This document shows positions 24,425 to 33,024 of a DNA stretch of 60,286 nucleotides, one piece after another (position 1 is the first letter of the stretch; every line of letters begins with the position of its first letter). The notes beneath the pieces are model-generated. The model was given only the letters and a program-made list of their open reading frames with translations, had not been told where the DNA came from and ran no database searches. Position numbers and translations under genes: made by a program. The DNA is taken from contig JAPLGS010000143.1 of NCBI GenBank assembly GCA_026390015.1, positions 86,705 to 146,990 of the forward strand. Reading direction: 5' to 3'. Source of the DNA: Chloroflexota bacterium (GTDB taxonomy: Bacteria > Chloroflexota > Anaerolineae > Anaerolineales > Villigracilaceae).

Positions 24425-25912
24425 TTAATGCGAAAGATCCTGCGGCTGGAAGCACGGCTCGTAGTCATAGCCGAGGATGACGCGGTATTGCACGGGGCTT
24501 TTTGCGTCGGGTTGGGAAATTATATTTGCAGAGAACAGGTTGAGGGTCGAGAGTATCGTCTGCCGTTGGTTTGGATCCTGTCCGGGCGTGAAATCCATTA
24601 GTACAGAGGTTCCGTAGTCGCGGCGGCTGGCATTCGAAATAATAGTTTGATAGCCGGCGTAATTGAGTCGTGATGCGGCGAGGGCATCCCATGTGTCGAA
24701 GGGGACTCCATTTTGAACTTCCACTTTGACGGATTTACGATCGACCGCAAACATGGAGAGGGTCGTTGCTTCGATCAGCATTTGACTCAGTTCGGCATCG
24801 TTCGGCAGAAGCACTGCCGCGCCACCGGGCGTTGTCCACGAACTGACATACGGCGGGCGGATGTAGTAGCCGCGAATATTTGCGTTGGTGAAGTTGAGCG
24901 CATAAGGCGCCATGCGAACTAAATCTGCCAGGCCAAGATCTGTAATGACTGTGCTGGAAAGATCGTTGTAAAGTTGTGGAATTTTTCCAAATGTGCTGGT
25001 CTGCAATGCCTGGCCAAAAATGGCGCGGATCACTTCCTGCTGGCGGCGTCCGCGGTCAAAGTCATTGGATTTGGAACGCGCGCGCGCATACCAAAGTGCG
25101 AGGTCACCATCCATGTGAATTTGTCCTGGGCCGACTGTGTAGAGCCACCAGTTATTTTCGTTATATTGATCGTAAGATGGGTCGATCAAACGCCAGTCGG
25201 TGTAGGAACATGCGATGGGAAGTTCCACACCGCCGAGGGTATCCACGATGCGGCGGAAACCGTCAAAATCAACCATGGCGGTATGATCAATGCGAATGCC
25301 AAGGTTATATGAGATGGTGTCTTTGAGCAAGCCCGGTCCGCCTCCGAGGTAGCCGGTAATCTCTCCGCTTTGATAGGCTGTGTTGACGCGTTGCATTCCC
25401 ACGGTGGGGATGTAGATCCACAAGTCACGCGGAATAGATATCAGCGAGACCTGTCCTTCCTTTGGCCAGACTACTGCGATAATGATCGTATCAGTGCGAT
25501 AAGATGATCCGGGCCGCAGATCCGAGCCGATCAGCAGGAAGTTGATGGTTTCGCTATCAGTGAGAGGTGGCAAGGCTGTCGGGTTGCCTGCCAGTGCATC
25601 AGCAGCTGGAGGTGCGGCTGATGTGGGGAAGAGTTGATTAATATCAACTGTGGCGGTCGCGTCTATTGGAGGCGTTGGCGAAGGGGACGGTGTTTCAGAA
25701 GGGAACGCGCCATTGTCAAATGACAAAAGAACTTGAGTCGGCGTATAAAGAGATGGTTGAAAGGGTGTTGGTGTGGGGGATGAATTCGGCGCAGACGTGA
25801 TCAACGTAAAAGGAAGCGGCGCTTGTTGAGGGGTTTGAGAAAACGCTCCACATGCTGATAACAAAATACCTAGAATTACAAGAGGTACATAATAATGGGG
25901 AGATGCTTTCAT
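24425..25912 (-). CDS. LCP (LytR-CpsA-Psr) family lipoprotein with LytR_C domain
   Basis: About 495 residues. A signal sequence with lipobox LLSAC (Cys near 20) is followed by a Pro/Thr/Ser-rich linker to ~110, then the LCP domain: 'INFLLIGSDLRPGSSYRTDTIIIAVVWP' (in parts), the 'SIPRDLWIYIP' strand and 'WYARARSKSNDFDRGRRQQEVI' with the Arg residues that bind polyprenyl pyrophosphate. A C-terminal LytR_C domain follows ('VKVEVQNGVPFDTWDALAASRL', in parts). LCP enzymes attach glycopolymers to the cell wall. ATG 25912 gives the correct signal; an upstream frame to 25978 adds 22 unlikely residues. No terminator was seen before the LysM gene. Confidence 0.88.
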   Translation of the reverse strand: MKASPHYYVPLVILGILLSACGAFSQTPQQAPLPFTLITSAPNSSPTPTPFQPSLYTPTQVLLSFDNGAFPSETPSPSPTPPIDATATVDINQLFPTSAAPPAADALAGNPTALPPLTDSETINFLLIGSDLRPGSSYRTDTIIIAVVWPKEGQVSLISIPRDLWIYIPTVGMQRVNTAYQSGEITGYLGGGPGLLKDTISYNLGIRIDHTAMVDFDGFRRIVDTLGGVELPIACSYTDWRLIDPSYDQYNENNWWLYTVGPGQIHMDGDLALWYARARSKSNDFDRGRRQQEVIRAIFGQALQTSTFGKIPQLYNDLSSTVITDLGLADLVRMAPYALNFTNANIRGYYIRPPYVSSWTTPGGAAVLLPNDAELSQMLIEATTLSMFAVDRKSVKVEVQNGVPFDTWDALAASRLNYAGYQTIISNASRRDYGTSVLMDFTPGQDPNQRQTILSTLNLFSANIISQPDAKSPVQYRVILGYDYEPCFQPQDLSH

Positions 25913-25989
25913 ATAGCTTTGCCGAATATTAAAACAATATTCATGAATGAAGGTTTTGTGCCTGAATATTTTATGCAAATAAGAAAAAA

Positions 25990-26796
25990 CTATGGGGTTG
26001 GAGATACAGGTGTATCTGTTGGGATCGGTATTGAAGTGGGGATGTCAGTCGGGGGGACTGTTGACGTAGGAATATCAGTCGGTGTGGCGGTTGATGTGGG
26101 TGTCACTGGCGTGTTGCTTGGTATGAAGGAAGTGGGGCTAGGAGTACGCGTGGCAATATTTGGAACCCAAAGATTTTCACCTGCATAGATCGTATCGCTT
26201 ACCCTGCAGTTTGCTTTTCGCATCAAATCTAATGTTGTGTAATGACTGTAGCCAATACGAAATAGAGTGTCGCCAGGTTGAACAATGTAGCTATGCACCC
26301 AGTCGGCTGCGCCGGGAATACACCTAGCAATGGTGCTGGCAATGGTGCTGGTAATAATAGTGCTGGTAGGGGTGGGAGGGACATATAGTTTTGAACTTGT
26401 GATTAAGGTATCGCTCAATAAACAATTTGCGCTTCGCAAGTCATCCTTGCTGACTCGATTCCGAATAGCAATGCTATCGAGAGTATCTCCAACCTGAACG
26501 GTGATCTGGTTAATCCATCCAAATGGAGGCTGACACGAAGTGGGGGGAGTGGCTGTATTTGTAAATGTTGCTGTAATGCTGGGAATGGGAGATTCAGGCG
26601 CGTTCGTTGGCACCAAACTGGGTGTCAATGTTGATGTCGCGGTGAGAGGTACTGGCGATGGGAGCAGGTTCGTGGTTGCTGTGGGTGATGATTCAGGTAC
26701 GAATTCCACCAATGAAATTGATAACGCTCCAATAATTAACCCGACAGAGATCAGTGCGACCACGATCGCATTCCTAAAGCCGAGCACGCCTTTCAT
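25990..26796 (-). CDS. Membrane-anchored LysM protein with Pro/Thr-rich tails
   Basis: 268 residues. An N-terminal membrane anchor (~10-32) is followed by a P/T/S linker and two LysM glycan-binding modules. The first contains 'ITVQVGDTLDSIAIRNRVSKDDL', the second 'YIVQPGDTLFRIGYSHYTTLDLM'. Each carries a Cys pair (ANCLLSDT and ANCRVSDT). A repetitive C-terminal tail rich in PTDIPTS-like units runs to the end. It probably binds peptidoglycan or another GlcNAc polymer at the cell surface. It starts at the base where the histidine kinase upstream ends (1-base overlap), so the two are co-transcribed. Confidence 0.85.
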   Translation of the reverse strand: MKGVLGFRNAIVVALISVGLIIGALSISLVEFVPESSPTATTNLLPSPVPLTATSTLTPSLVPTNAPESPIPSITATFTNTATPPTSCQPPFGWINQITVQVGDTLDSIAIRNRVSKDDLRSANCLLSDTLITSSKLYVPPTPTSTIITSTIASTIARCIPGAADWVHSYIVQPGDTLFRIGYSHYTTLDLMRKANCRVSDTIYAGENLWVPNIATRTPSPTSFIPSNTPVTPTSTATPTDIPTSTVPPTDIPTSIPIPTDTPVSPTP

Positions 26797-29168
26797 TAAT
26801 TGTCTACCTGGTTCTTTTGTTGTTTTTCAAGCGTTGCCGCTCCGGAAATTGGCAATAATACACTGAATGCCGAGCCGACCCCTTGCTCGCTTTCCACCCA
26901 AATCCGCCCGTGTTGTGCTTCGGTTAATTTCTTCGCAATGGAAAGCCCTACTCCAGTATCGCCGACACCTTGAATGAGAACATTTTCTGCGCGATAAAGA
27001 CGGGTGAAGACACGTGCCAAATCGTCAGCCGCGATTCCGCCGCCGCTATCCGCTACTTGAATGAGGATGAAATCCATTCCATCCTCGGTTTGAGTTTCTA
27101 CCTTGAGTTTGATCGTGCCTTCGAAGGGAGTTGCCGCTCCTGCGTTTTGCAGCAGATGTATGAGTATTTGTTGAAGCGCATCACGGTCTGCCTGAATAGG
27201 TTCAAGCGTTTTTGGTAATTCCAGGTGAATGGAAATATTCTTCTCGCGCACCTGTGTGCTGGTATAGGACATGGCATTATCGATGATCGAATTGAGATCA
27301 ACAGATTCGGTTTTGAGGTAATTCAATTCGGTTTCCAGGCTCGTGATCTGGATCAGGTCATCTGTCAAACTACGGATGCGTTCTGTGGAGTTTTTTACCC
27401 GCTCCACGAATTTACGCTGCAATGCGCCAAGAATCCCCACTGATTCACCAAGTAGCAGGTCTGTGTATCCAACGATGGAAGATAATGGCTGACGCAATTC
27501 CTGCGAAATGGAAGCAATCACCTCGGATTGCTCAGTGTTTTTGACAACCTCAGCATTCCCGTTTTCGATTTCGGCCGTTTTTACATTGGCTTCCATAAGT
27601 TGGTTTTGCAAGTGGGCGAGATCTTGCAATGCCTTTTTTAGTTCGTCATCGACTGCAGTGGGTGATGCTGACGAAGATGATGAACCTTGCAAAGTATTAT
27701 TGTTGCGCAATTCGGCATTCTCAATTTGTAATTGCTCAACAATGCGAATCGATTCTTCCTGTGCAACACGCAGTGATTCAATTTGGGATTCGATTTCCGT
27801 CGTTCCGCTATTTTGTTTTTCTTCGCGGGTTGCTTCCAATTGTGAAGTAAGTTCCTGTATGCGTTTTTCAAATTCAATGATTTGTGTACGTGCGTGATCG
27901 TTTTGTGTTTCAAGTTTATTGGTCTTCTGGCTGCGTTTGATGATCGGTACAAGTGAAGTGGCGATATTCGATAGGTAAGCCTGGTCTTCGGCAGTCCATG
28001 TGCGATCGGAATATGGGGAAAGTAAAAGCAGACCGCCCAGCGCTTCCTTTTCTGGAGTGAGGATGGGAACACTTAATAGATGACCTGGGTTTGTCAACCC
28101 GAGTACATCACCCAAACCCTTGATGTCTGCGGACGTGCTGCTGGAAGGCATCCGCAGCGGACGTCCACGCTGTAACGAATTTGCCAGCATGGGAATGGAA
28201 CTCTTTTTTAGCGACCCGCCTTCCAAAGTATCTTCGCGGATCAGGTCATATCCGCCGGCGATCACAATTTGATTGTTGTTATCTGTCAGGTAAACCATAA
28301 AACACAGGTCGGAGAGCATGGTTTGCGCGATGGCGCGCGTGATGGCCTGGCTAACCTTTGTTGGGTTTGACTCTGCCGCAAGCGCAAGCATGGCATGAAA
28401 TGTTTTCGGATCAGTGCTGTACCGTCGACGGTCTTGCGTCGCTATCTCTTGTTTAGCCAAAAGCGGAGTTTGCGGCGGCCCATCTACTGTCGATGTAATT
28501 GAAAAACGTTGCGGTAATGTGAGTAAGATCGGGAAAGCCGCCATGTATGCAAGGCGTACGATACCGGAATAATTTCCTTCCACTACAAAGAGCAGATGCC
28601 CCACATGGCCAAGGAAACCAATTGTCAGCAGGGTGATCCCATTCCACATTCCATCCGGTCTGCGGATGAACAAAATAGCGATGCCGATCAATGCTGCAGC
28701 CAGCGAACCGATCTGCCAGTACCAGTCATCGGCGGTCAGGTTGTAACTGGTCAACGAGATCTGCGGCTGCCATGTCAGCAGGCTTAATCCCAGTGCAGTA
28801 ATTACAAGCAAGCTGAGTAAGCTTGCTGCTGCGTCGGCCGCGCGGCTTGGCTCAGGGAATGCATACAGCCAGGTGATCCAGATAATTCCAAATAAAATAA
28901 AAGCGCGGTCCATCGGCGGCAGGATCGATTTTGGATCAACGATGTGCTGCCAGCCAAGTCCGCTGATGATGAACATGACGACCTGCGCAAGAAGCAAAAT
29001 GCCAAGTCCCATGAAAGCGCGGCGCGCCTGTGGAAATTCACTCGCGCGCCAATTGTTAAATGCGGATTGAAGAGCGCTCGCAACAGCGAAGACCAGCACA
29101 ACATAATAGATCAAGTCGCCGGGCGGTACGGTTAATTGTGTAAGAATTAAGCTGGTAAACGCGCTCAT
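26796..29168 (-). CDS. Membrane GAF histidine-kinase-like protein lacking the phospho-acceptor His
   Basis: About 790 residues: seven or eight N-terminal helices (~10-230), a GAF domain (~270-420), a Gln/Glu-rich coiled coil (~430-545), a HisKA-like dimerisation domain and a HATPase domain with N-box 'HLLQNAGAATPF', G1 'DSGGGIAADDL' and G2 'GVGLSIAKKL'. The H-box reads SISQELRQPLSS, so the His of SHELRTP is Gln (codon 27501-27503, residue ~556). ATP binding appears intact but autophosphorylation at this site is not possible. It could phosphorylate in trans or act as a scaffold. The start at 29168 is a guess; TATAAT lies only ~10 bases upstream, consistent with a leaderless message. Confidence 0.87.
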   Translation of the reverse strand: MSAFTSLILTQLTVPPGDLIYYVVLVFAVASALQSAFNNWRASEFPQARRAFMGLGILLLAQVVMFIISGLGWQHIVDPKSILPPMDRAFILFGIIWITWLYAFPEPSRAADAAASLLSLLVITALGLSLLTWQPQISLTSYNLTADDWYWQIGSLAAALIGIAILFIRRPDGMWNGITLLTIGFLGHVGHLLFVVEGNYSGIVRLAYMAAFPILLTLPQRFSITSTVDGPPQTPLLAKQEIATQDRRRYSTDPKTFHAMLALAAESNPTKVSQAITRAIAQTMLSDLCFMVYLTDNNNQIVIAGGYDLIREDTLEGGSLKKSSIPMLANSLQRGRPLRMPSSSTSADIKGLGDVLGLTNPGHLLSVPILTPEKEALGGLLLLSPYSDRTWTAEDQAYLSNIATSLVPIIKRSQKTNKLETQNDHARTQIIEFEKRIQELTSQLEATREEKQNSGTTEIESQIESLRVAQEESIRIVEQLQIENAELRNNNTLQGSSSSSASPTAVDDELKKALQDLAHLQNQLMEANVKTAEIENGNAEVVKNTEQSEVIASISQELRQPLSSIVGYTDLLLGESVGILGALQRKFVERVKNSTERIRSLTDDLIQITSLETELNYLKTESVDLNSIIDNAMSYTSTQVREKNISIHLELPKTLEPIQADRDALQQILIHLLQNAGAATPFEGTIKLKVETQTEDGMDFILIQVADSGGGIAADDLARVFTRLYRAENVLIQGVGDTGVGLSIAKKLTEAQHGRIWVESEQGVGSAFSVLLPISGAATLEKQQKNQVDN

Positions 29169-29230
29169 ATACGAGTGATTATAATGCCAGTTCAAAAATA
29201 TTGAGTAGGCAACGTATAATTACCGTTAAT

Positions 29231-30628
29231 ATGATGAACAGAAAACGACTGCCACTATTCGCTGGCGCAATATTAATTGCGGCTATTTTTTTTCCTGTCA
29301 TATTGACAGGCTATCTTTCCGCCAAAAAAGGGGAAATCGAACTCGCCGCGCATAATTACAAAGCCGCCTCAGATTCATTTGAACAAGCCGCGAGCTTCCT
29401 GCCGTGGCGTGACGATCTGTGGGAAAAGGCGGGCATCGCCGCAAGCGAAAATGGGAATCCATCAGACGCCATTATTTTTCTAAACCGTTCGCGCGGCCTT
29501 TCAGAGCAAGGCTGGCTGGCAAAGGGCTCGTCATATTTTAATACAGGCGATGTTTCATCCGCGCTTATAACATATCAGCAGGGATTGCAATTTCATGATT
29601 CAGCTGCTTTATACGCGGGGCTGGCTTTTATTTATCGCCAGCAAAAAGATTGGCTTGCCGAGAGTGACGCGCTTAAGAATCAATCACGATTAAATTCAGC
29701 GGATGCCTATGCCCATTACAGACTCGGCCTCTTGCAGACTTTGCTGGAGCCTGACAAAGCCCTCCCTGAATTGATGCGCGCTTCTGCTCTTAATCCTGAA
29801 GCTGATCCCGCAGTGCAGACATTGCGCACTGCCTTGAATGTATCTGCCACCCAATCCGCCGACCCGTCCCAACAAATGTTGACCATTGGCCGCGCTCTGG
29901 GATTGGTTCAGGAATGGGAATTGTCGATTGCCGCATTTGAGCAAGCCATCATGCTTAACGTGGATAATGCCGAGGCATGGGCCTGGCTCGGCGAAGCAAA
30001 ACAACATCTCGGTCAAAATGGAATCGCGGATCTTGATCAGGCGCTGGCGCTCGATAATAAATCCGTTATTATCCGTGCTTTACGCGGACTGTATTGGAAT
30101 CGCCAGAATAAATATCCGCAAATGCTGGCTGAATATTTATCGGCCGCAGAATCTGAGCCGCAGAATCCCGCGTGGCAGGCATCGATCGGTGATGCGTATT
30201 TCAAAAGTGGTGACATCATCTCTGCCCTGACAGCCTATCAACGGGCGACGGATCTCGCGCCGCAGGATTCCACCTATTGGCGCTTGCTGGCTATTTTTTG
30301 CGCAGACAATGGCGCGCATGTTGAGGATATCGGTTTGCCCGCCGCGCAAAAAGCTGTTGAGTTTGCGCCTGACGACCCCTTTGCCTTGGATGTTTTAGGT
30401 TGGTCTTATCTCTCTTCGGGCAGATATGCCAATGCCGCGCAAATTTTATCGGATGTGATCGCCCGCTTCCCGAATCATTTACCCGCGCACATTCATTTGG
30501 CGATGACTTATCTTGCGCAAGGGAATCGTGCCGCCGCGTTCGATGAATTGAATTACGTCCGCGCGGCAGATGCGAATGGGGCGGATGGTTTATTCGCCGG
30601 ACAATTGCTCAAGAAATATTTCCCGTAA
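29231..30628 (+). CDS. TPR-repeat membrane-anchored protein
   Basis: About 465 residues. An N-terminal anchor (LPLFAGAILIAAIFFPVILTG) precedes roughly nine tetratricopeptide repeats, for example 'AAHNYKAASDSFEQAASFLPW', 'DAEAWAWLGEAKQHLGQNG'-like units and 'PDDPFALDVLGWSYLSSGRY'. TPR arrays mediate protein-protein contacts; no enzyme domain is seen. ATG 29231 (or 29234) is preferred over TTG 29201, because a TATAAT box at 29215-29220 would place the transcript start within a few bases of the ATG. It is divergent from the GAF kinase-like gene. Confidence 0.82.
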   Translation: MMNRKRLPLFAGAILIAAIFFPVILTGYLSAKKGEIELAAHNYKAASDSFEQAASFLPWRDDLWEKAGIAASENGNPSDAIIFLNRSRGLSEQGWLAKGSSYFNTGDVSSALITYQQGLQFHDSAALYAGLAFIYRQQKDWLAESDALKNQSRLNSADAYAHYRLGLLQTLLEPDKALPELMRASALNPEADPAVQTLRTALNVSATQSADPSQQMLTIGRALGLVQEWELSIAAFEQAIMLNVDNAEAWAWLGEAKQHLGQNGIADLDQALALDNKSVIIRALRGLYWNRQNKYPQMLAEYLSAAESEPQNPAWQASIGDAYFKSGDIISALTAYQRATDLAPQDSTYWRLLAIFCADNGAHVEDIGLPAAQKAVEFAPDDPFALDVLGWSYLSSGRYANAAQILSDVIARFPNHLPAHIHLAMTYLAQGNRAAAFDELNYVRAADANGADGLFAGQLLKKYFP

Positions 30629-30679
30629 ACTTCAGCCTTCGTCCGGTTTGCTAGGCGGGAATTCCTTGTGCTAATACCC

Positions 30680-30740
30680 TTGACATAATATCAATTTGAT
30701 ACTATTATTGATTTATTAGTAGTACGAAATTGATACTACT
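30680..30740 (+). promoter_or_regulatory. Promoter and palindromic operators of the PadR operon
   Basis: TTGACA (30680-30685), 17-base spacer, TATTAT (30703-30708). A perfect palindrome TATCAATTTGATA (30689-30701) fills the spacer. A second inverted repeat, AGTAGTA (30718-30724) and TACTACT (30734-30740), lies just downstream. Autoregulation by PadR is likely. Confidence 0.75.
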
Positions 30741-30752
30741 GAAAGGAGTAGG

Positions 30753-31109
30753 ATGACTGAGATTAGTACACAAACCAAGAAGTTTCAGAAGGAATTGAAT
30801 TCAGGTACGTCCTCGCTTATGTTACTGAGTGTATTGAGCCGCAGCAAAGAGGCGATGTATGGCTATCAGATCGCGAAAATGCTGGAAGAGAGCGGACCTG
30901 ATTTCCCTATGATGAAGCAGGGCACATTGTATCCAGTGCTTCGTTCGCTTGAGGAGAATGGGTTGTTGGAAAGTATTGTCGAGCCTTCCGTTTCTGGCCC
31001 GCCGCGCAGGTATTATAAGATCACCAAAGAGGGTCGAGCTGAACTGGCTGAATGGCTTGAAATTTGGAAGCAGACCAAGAAATTCGTAGACGCAATTTTG
31101 AAAGGATAA
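30753..31109 (+). CDS. PadR family transcriptional regulator
   Basis: 118 residues. The PadR winged-helix domain is clear: 'LMLLSVLSRSKEAMYGYQIAKML', 'MMKQGTLYPVLRSLEENGLLES' (in parts) and 'GPPRRYYKITKEGRAEL'. These dimeric regulators repress their own operon and often respond to membrane or drug stress. It has a strong AAAGGAG site and starts 45 bases after the -10. The adjoining HAAS-domain membrane protein, four bases downstream, is the common partner of PadR and is its probable functional target. Confidence 0.93.
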   Translation: MTEISTQTKKFQKELNSGTSSLMLLSVLSRSKEAMYGYQIAKMLEESGPDFPMMKQGTLYPVLRSLEENGLLESIVEPSVSGPPRRYYKITKEGRAELAEWLEIWKQTKKFVDAILKG

Positions 31110-31113
31110 CCTC

Positions 31114-31998
31114 ATGTTTAATACAATTGAAGAATATCTCGAAGCTCTAAAAAATGAAATGAAGGCTGCCGACCCCGCTCTGGTACAGGATGCGCAGACC
31201 GACGCGCGCGAGCATTTGTCCACTGCGTTGATCGTTGCGCGCGAGTCAAATCCTGAAATCAGCGAATCTGAGGCGCTCAAGAAAATAATCGAAGAATATG
31301 GTGCGCCGGAAGAAACGGCATCTGCTTATCACGAGATCGAGCGGCGTACATCGCCTTCCCTGAAGCAGCCGGTCAAGCCGCAGTCCATGCTTGGACGATT
31401 CTTTGGCGTCTACATTGATCCGCGCACCTGGGGCTCGCTCCTGTTTATGTTCATCACCTTTGTCACAGGTATCATCTACTTCACCTGGGCGGTAACGGGC
31501 GTTTCTCTTTCCGTTTCATTCCTGATCCTGATAATTGGCATTCCGTTTGCAATTCTATTTTTGCTTTCGGTGCAGGGACTTGCTCTGCTCGAAGGTCGTC
31601 TTGTGGAAGCGTTATTGGGCGTGCGCATGCCGCGCCGTCCGCTGTTTGCTCAGCCTGCTCTAAAATGGATTGAGCGACTGAAGGCTCTTGTGACCGATAA
31701 GCATACATGGATGTCCCTTATTTATATGGTGTTGCAACTACCGCTCGGTGTGATCTATTTTTCAGTGAATGTAACATTGATTGCATTATCGCTGGGGGTG
31801 ATGTTTGCCCCCTTCGCACAATTGATCTGGAAGTTGCCCATGATCACTGTCGGCATGGACCGCATCTTCCTTCCTTACCCGGCTCTGGTTTTGTTAGCCA
31901 TTGGAGGACTCCTTACTCTCACCTTGACCCTGCATCTGGCACGCGCTGTCGGCTGGCTGCATGGAAAATATGCAAAGTGGATGTTGGTCAGCGAGTAG
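31114..31998 (+). CDS. HAAS-domain membrane protein (PadR partner)
   Basis: 294 residues. The N-terminal ~75 residues form a helical HAAS-type signalling domain ('IEEYLEALKNEMKAADPALV', 'EALKKIIEEYGAPEETASAY'). About six membrane helices follow with two related halves, each containing 'YIDPRTWGSLLFMF' or 'VTDKHTWMSLIYMV' then 'GVIYF' segments, which fits the putative-sensor domain (PF13796). Proteins like this accompany PadR or two-component genes and probably signal membrane state. The function is inferred from context. Confidence 0.82.
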   Translation: MFNTIEEYLEALKNEMKAADPALVQDAQTDAREHLSTALIVARESNPEISESEALKKIIEEYGAPEETASAYHEIERRTSPSLKQPVKPQSMLGRFFGVYIDPRTWGSLLFMFITFVTGIIYFTWAVTGVSLSVSFLILIIGIPFAILFLLSVQGLALLEGRLVEALLGVRMPRRPLFAQPALKWIERLKALVTDKHTWMSLIYMVLQLPLGVIYFSVNVTLIALSLGVMFAPFAQLIWKLPMITVGMDRIFLPYPALVLLAIGGLLTLTLTLHLARAVGWLHGKYAKWMLVSE

Positions 31999-32080
31999 AA
32001 TTTTACCAAATGTTCCGTAAAGCTCCCAGCTTTATCAGTGGAGATGTAAGGAACGGTTTTGCTTGTAGTATACTAAACAT

Positions 32081-32152
32081 AGAAGCTCTCGGACTAGAGA
32101 GCCCGGGCTTTGCCCTAGAAGCCCCCCGCCTTTAGGCGTGGGGAGTAGTCAC
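32081..32152 (+). mobile_element. Possible IS200/IS605-type right-end relic with serial hairpins
   Basis: Three short hairpins in series: CTCTC/GAGAG, GGGC/GCCC, and CCCC-GCC/GGC-GGGG, ending GGGGAGTAGTCAC. The last hairpin and the GTAGTCAC tail resemble the right ends of many IS200/IS605 elements, where the 3' end of a TnpB guide RNA also lies. No tnpA or tnpB frame is seen upstream, so this would be a remnant or a minimal element. Confidence 0.42.
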
Positions 32153-32178
32153 ATATTCCTCATGATAAAATCACGTTC

Positions 32179-32832
32179 ATGAATCGCCTACTCTCTTTTC
32201 TCTCATCCTTGATCCTTCTTTCGCTCGCCTGCTCCACAACAACAACCACGCCCGCTCCGCCGCAAGATCAGGGCGTGCCCTCGGGAAGTGTTTTGTTTCA
32301 GGATGCCTTTGCGAAGCCTGTATCTGGTTGGGATCGATTCTCAACTGCCGAGGGCACAATGGATTATGACGCGGGCGGTTATCGTCTTTTGGTTAATGCG
32401 CCTGAAACGAATTTTTGGTCGACTCCGCATAAAAATTTTGCGGATGTGCGCATGGAAGTAGACTCAGGAAAAATTGGCGGCCCTGACGAAAACCGCATCG
32501 GTTTGATCTGCCGTTATTCAGGCAGCGACTATTATTTCTTCATGATCTCCAGCGACGGATTTTATGGCGTTGGGATTTTTACTGGCGGAAAAGCTCAGCT
32601 GCTTGGTCAGAGTGAAATGCAGTCAGATGGTAATATCAAAACGGGACTGGCTGTAAATCATCTCCGCGCTGATTGTATGGGCGACACGCTTACCTTTTAT
32701 ATCAACGGTTCTCAAGTAGCCTCTTTAAAGGATACAACTCTAAAATCAGGTGATATCGGTTTGTTGGCTGGCACATTCGCTCAACCAGGAGTAGATGTGA
32801 TCTTTGATAATTTTGTGGTGCTGAAACCGTGA
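32179..32832 (+). CDS. Lipoprotein with jelly-roll (LamG/DUF1080-like) domain
   Basis: 217 residues. Signal peptide with lipobox LSLACS (Cys ~18), a short Thr/Pro linker, then a ~170-residue beta-sandwich containing 'LFQDAFAKPVSGWDRF', 'NRIGLICRYSGSDYYFFMIS' and 'GDTLTFYINGSQVASLKD', typical of concanavalin-like domains that bind carbohydrate or polymers. It is anchored on the outer face of the membrane. A TAAAAT box at 32166-32171 lies only 7 bases before the ATG, so the message may be leaderless. No close functional partner. Confidence 0.83.
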   Translation: MNRLLSFLSSLILLSLACSTTTTTPAPPQDQGVPSGSVLFQDAFAKPVSGWDRFSTAEGTMDYDAGGYRLLVNAPETNFWSTPHKNFADVRMEVDSGKIGGPDENRIGLICRYSGSDYYFFMISSDGFYGVGIFTGGKAQLLGQSEMQSDGNIKTGLAVNHLRADCMGDTLTFYINGSQVASLKDTTLKSGDIGLLAGTFAQPGVDVIFDNFVVLKP

Positions 32833-33024
32833 TGGATCATGCAGAGTCGGGGAGAAAATATTTCTGAAACTGCGCCGAAATTGGGAGATATCAAACTTTG
32901 TGAAAGCGTATTAATGAGTGGGGAATCATAGCCGTTGAATTCAGATTAACCGTTAATATACCTCCAACCATTATCCGACAATCGCAATGATAAAATAACT
33001 ACTGTATTCCTCCATCCACAAATC

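Noticed and set aside
25895-26188. Gly/Val-rich plus-strand frame of 97 codons
   Set aside because: It is the antisense of the Pro/Thr/Ser-rich tail of the LysM gene; the repetitive composition is explained by that.
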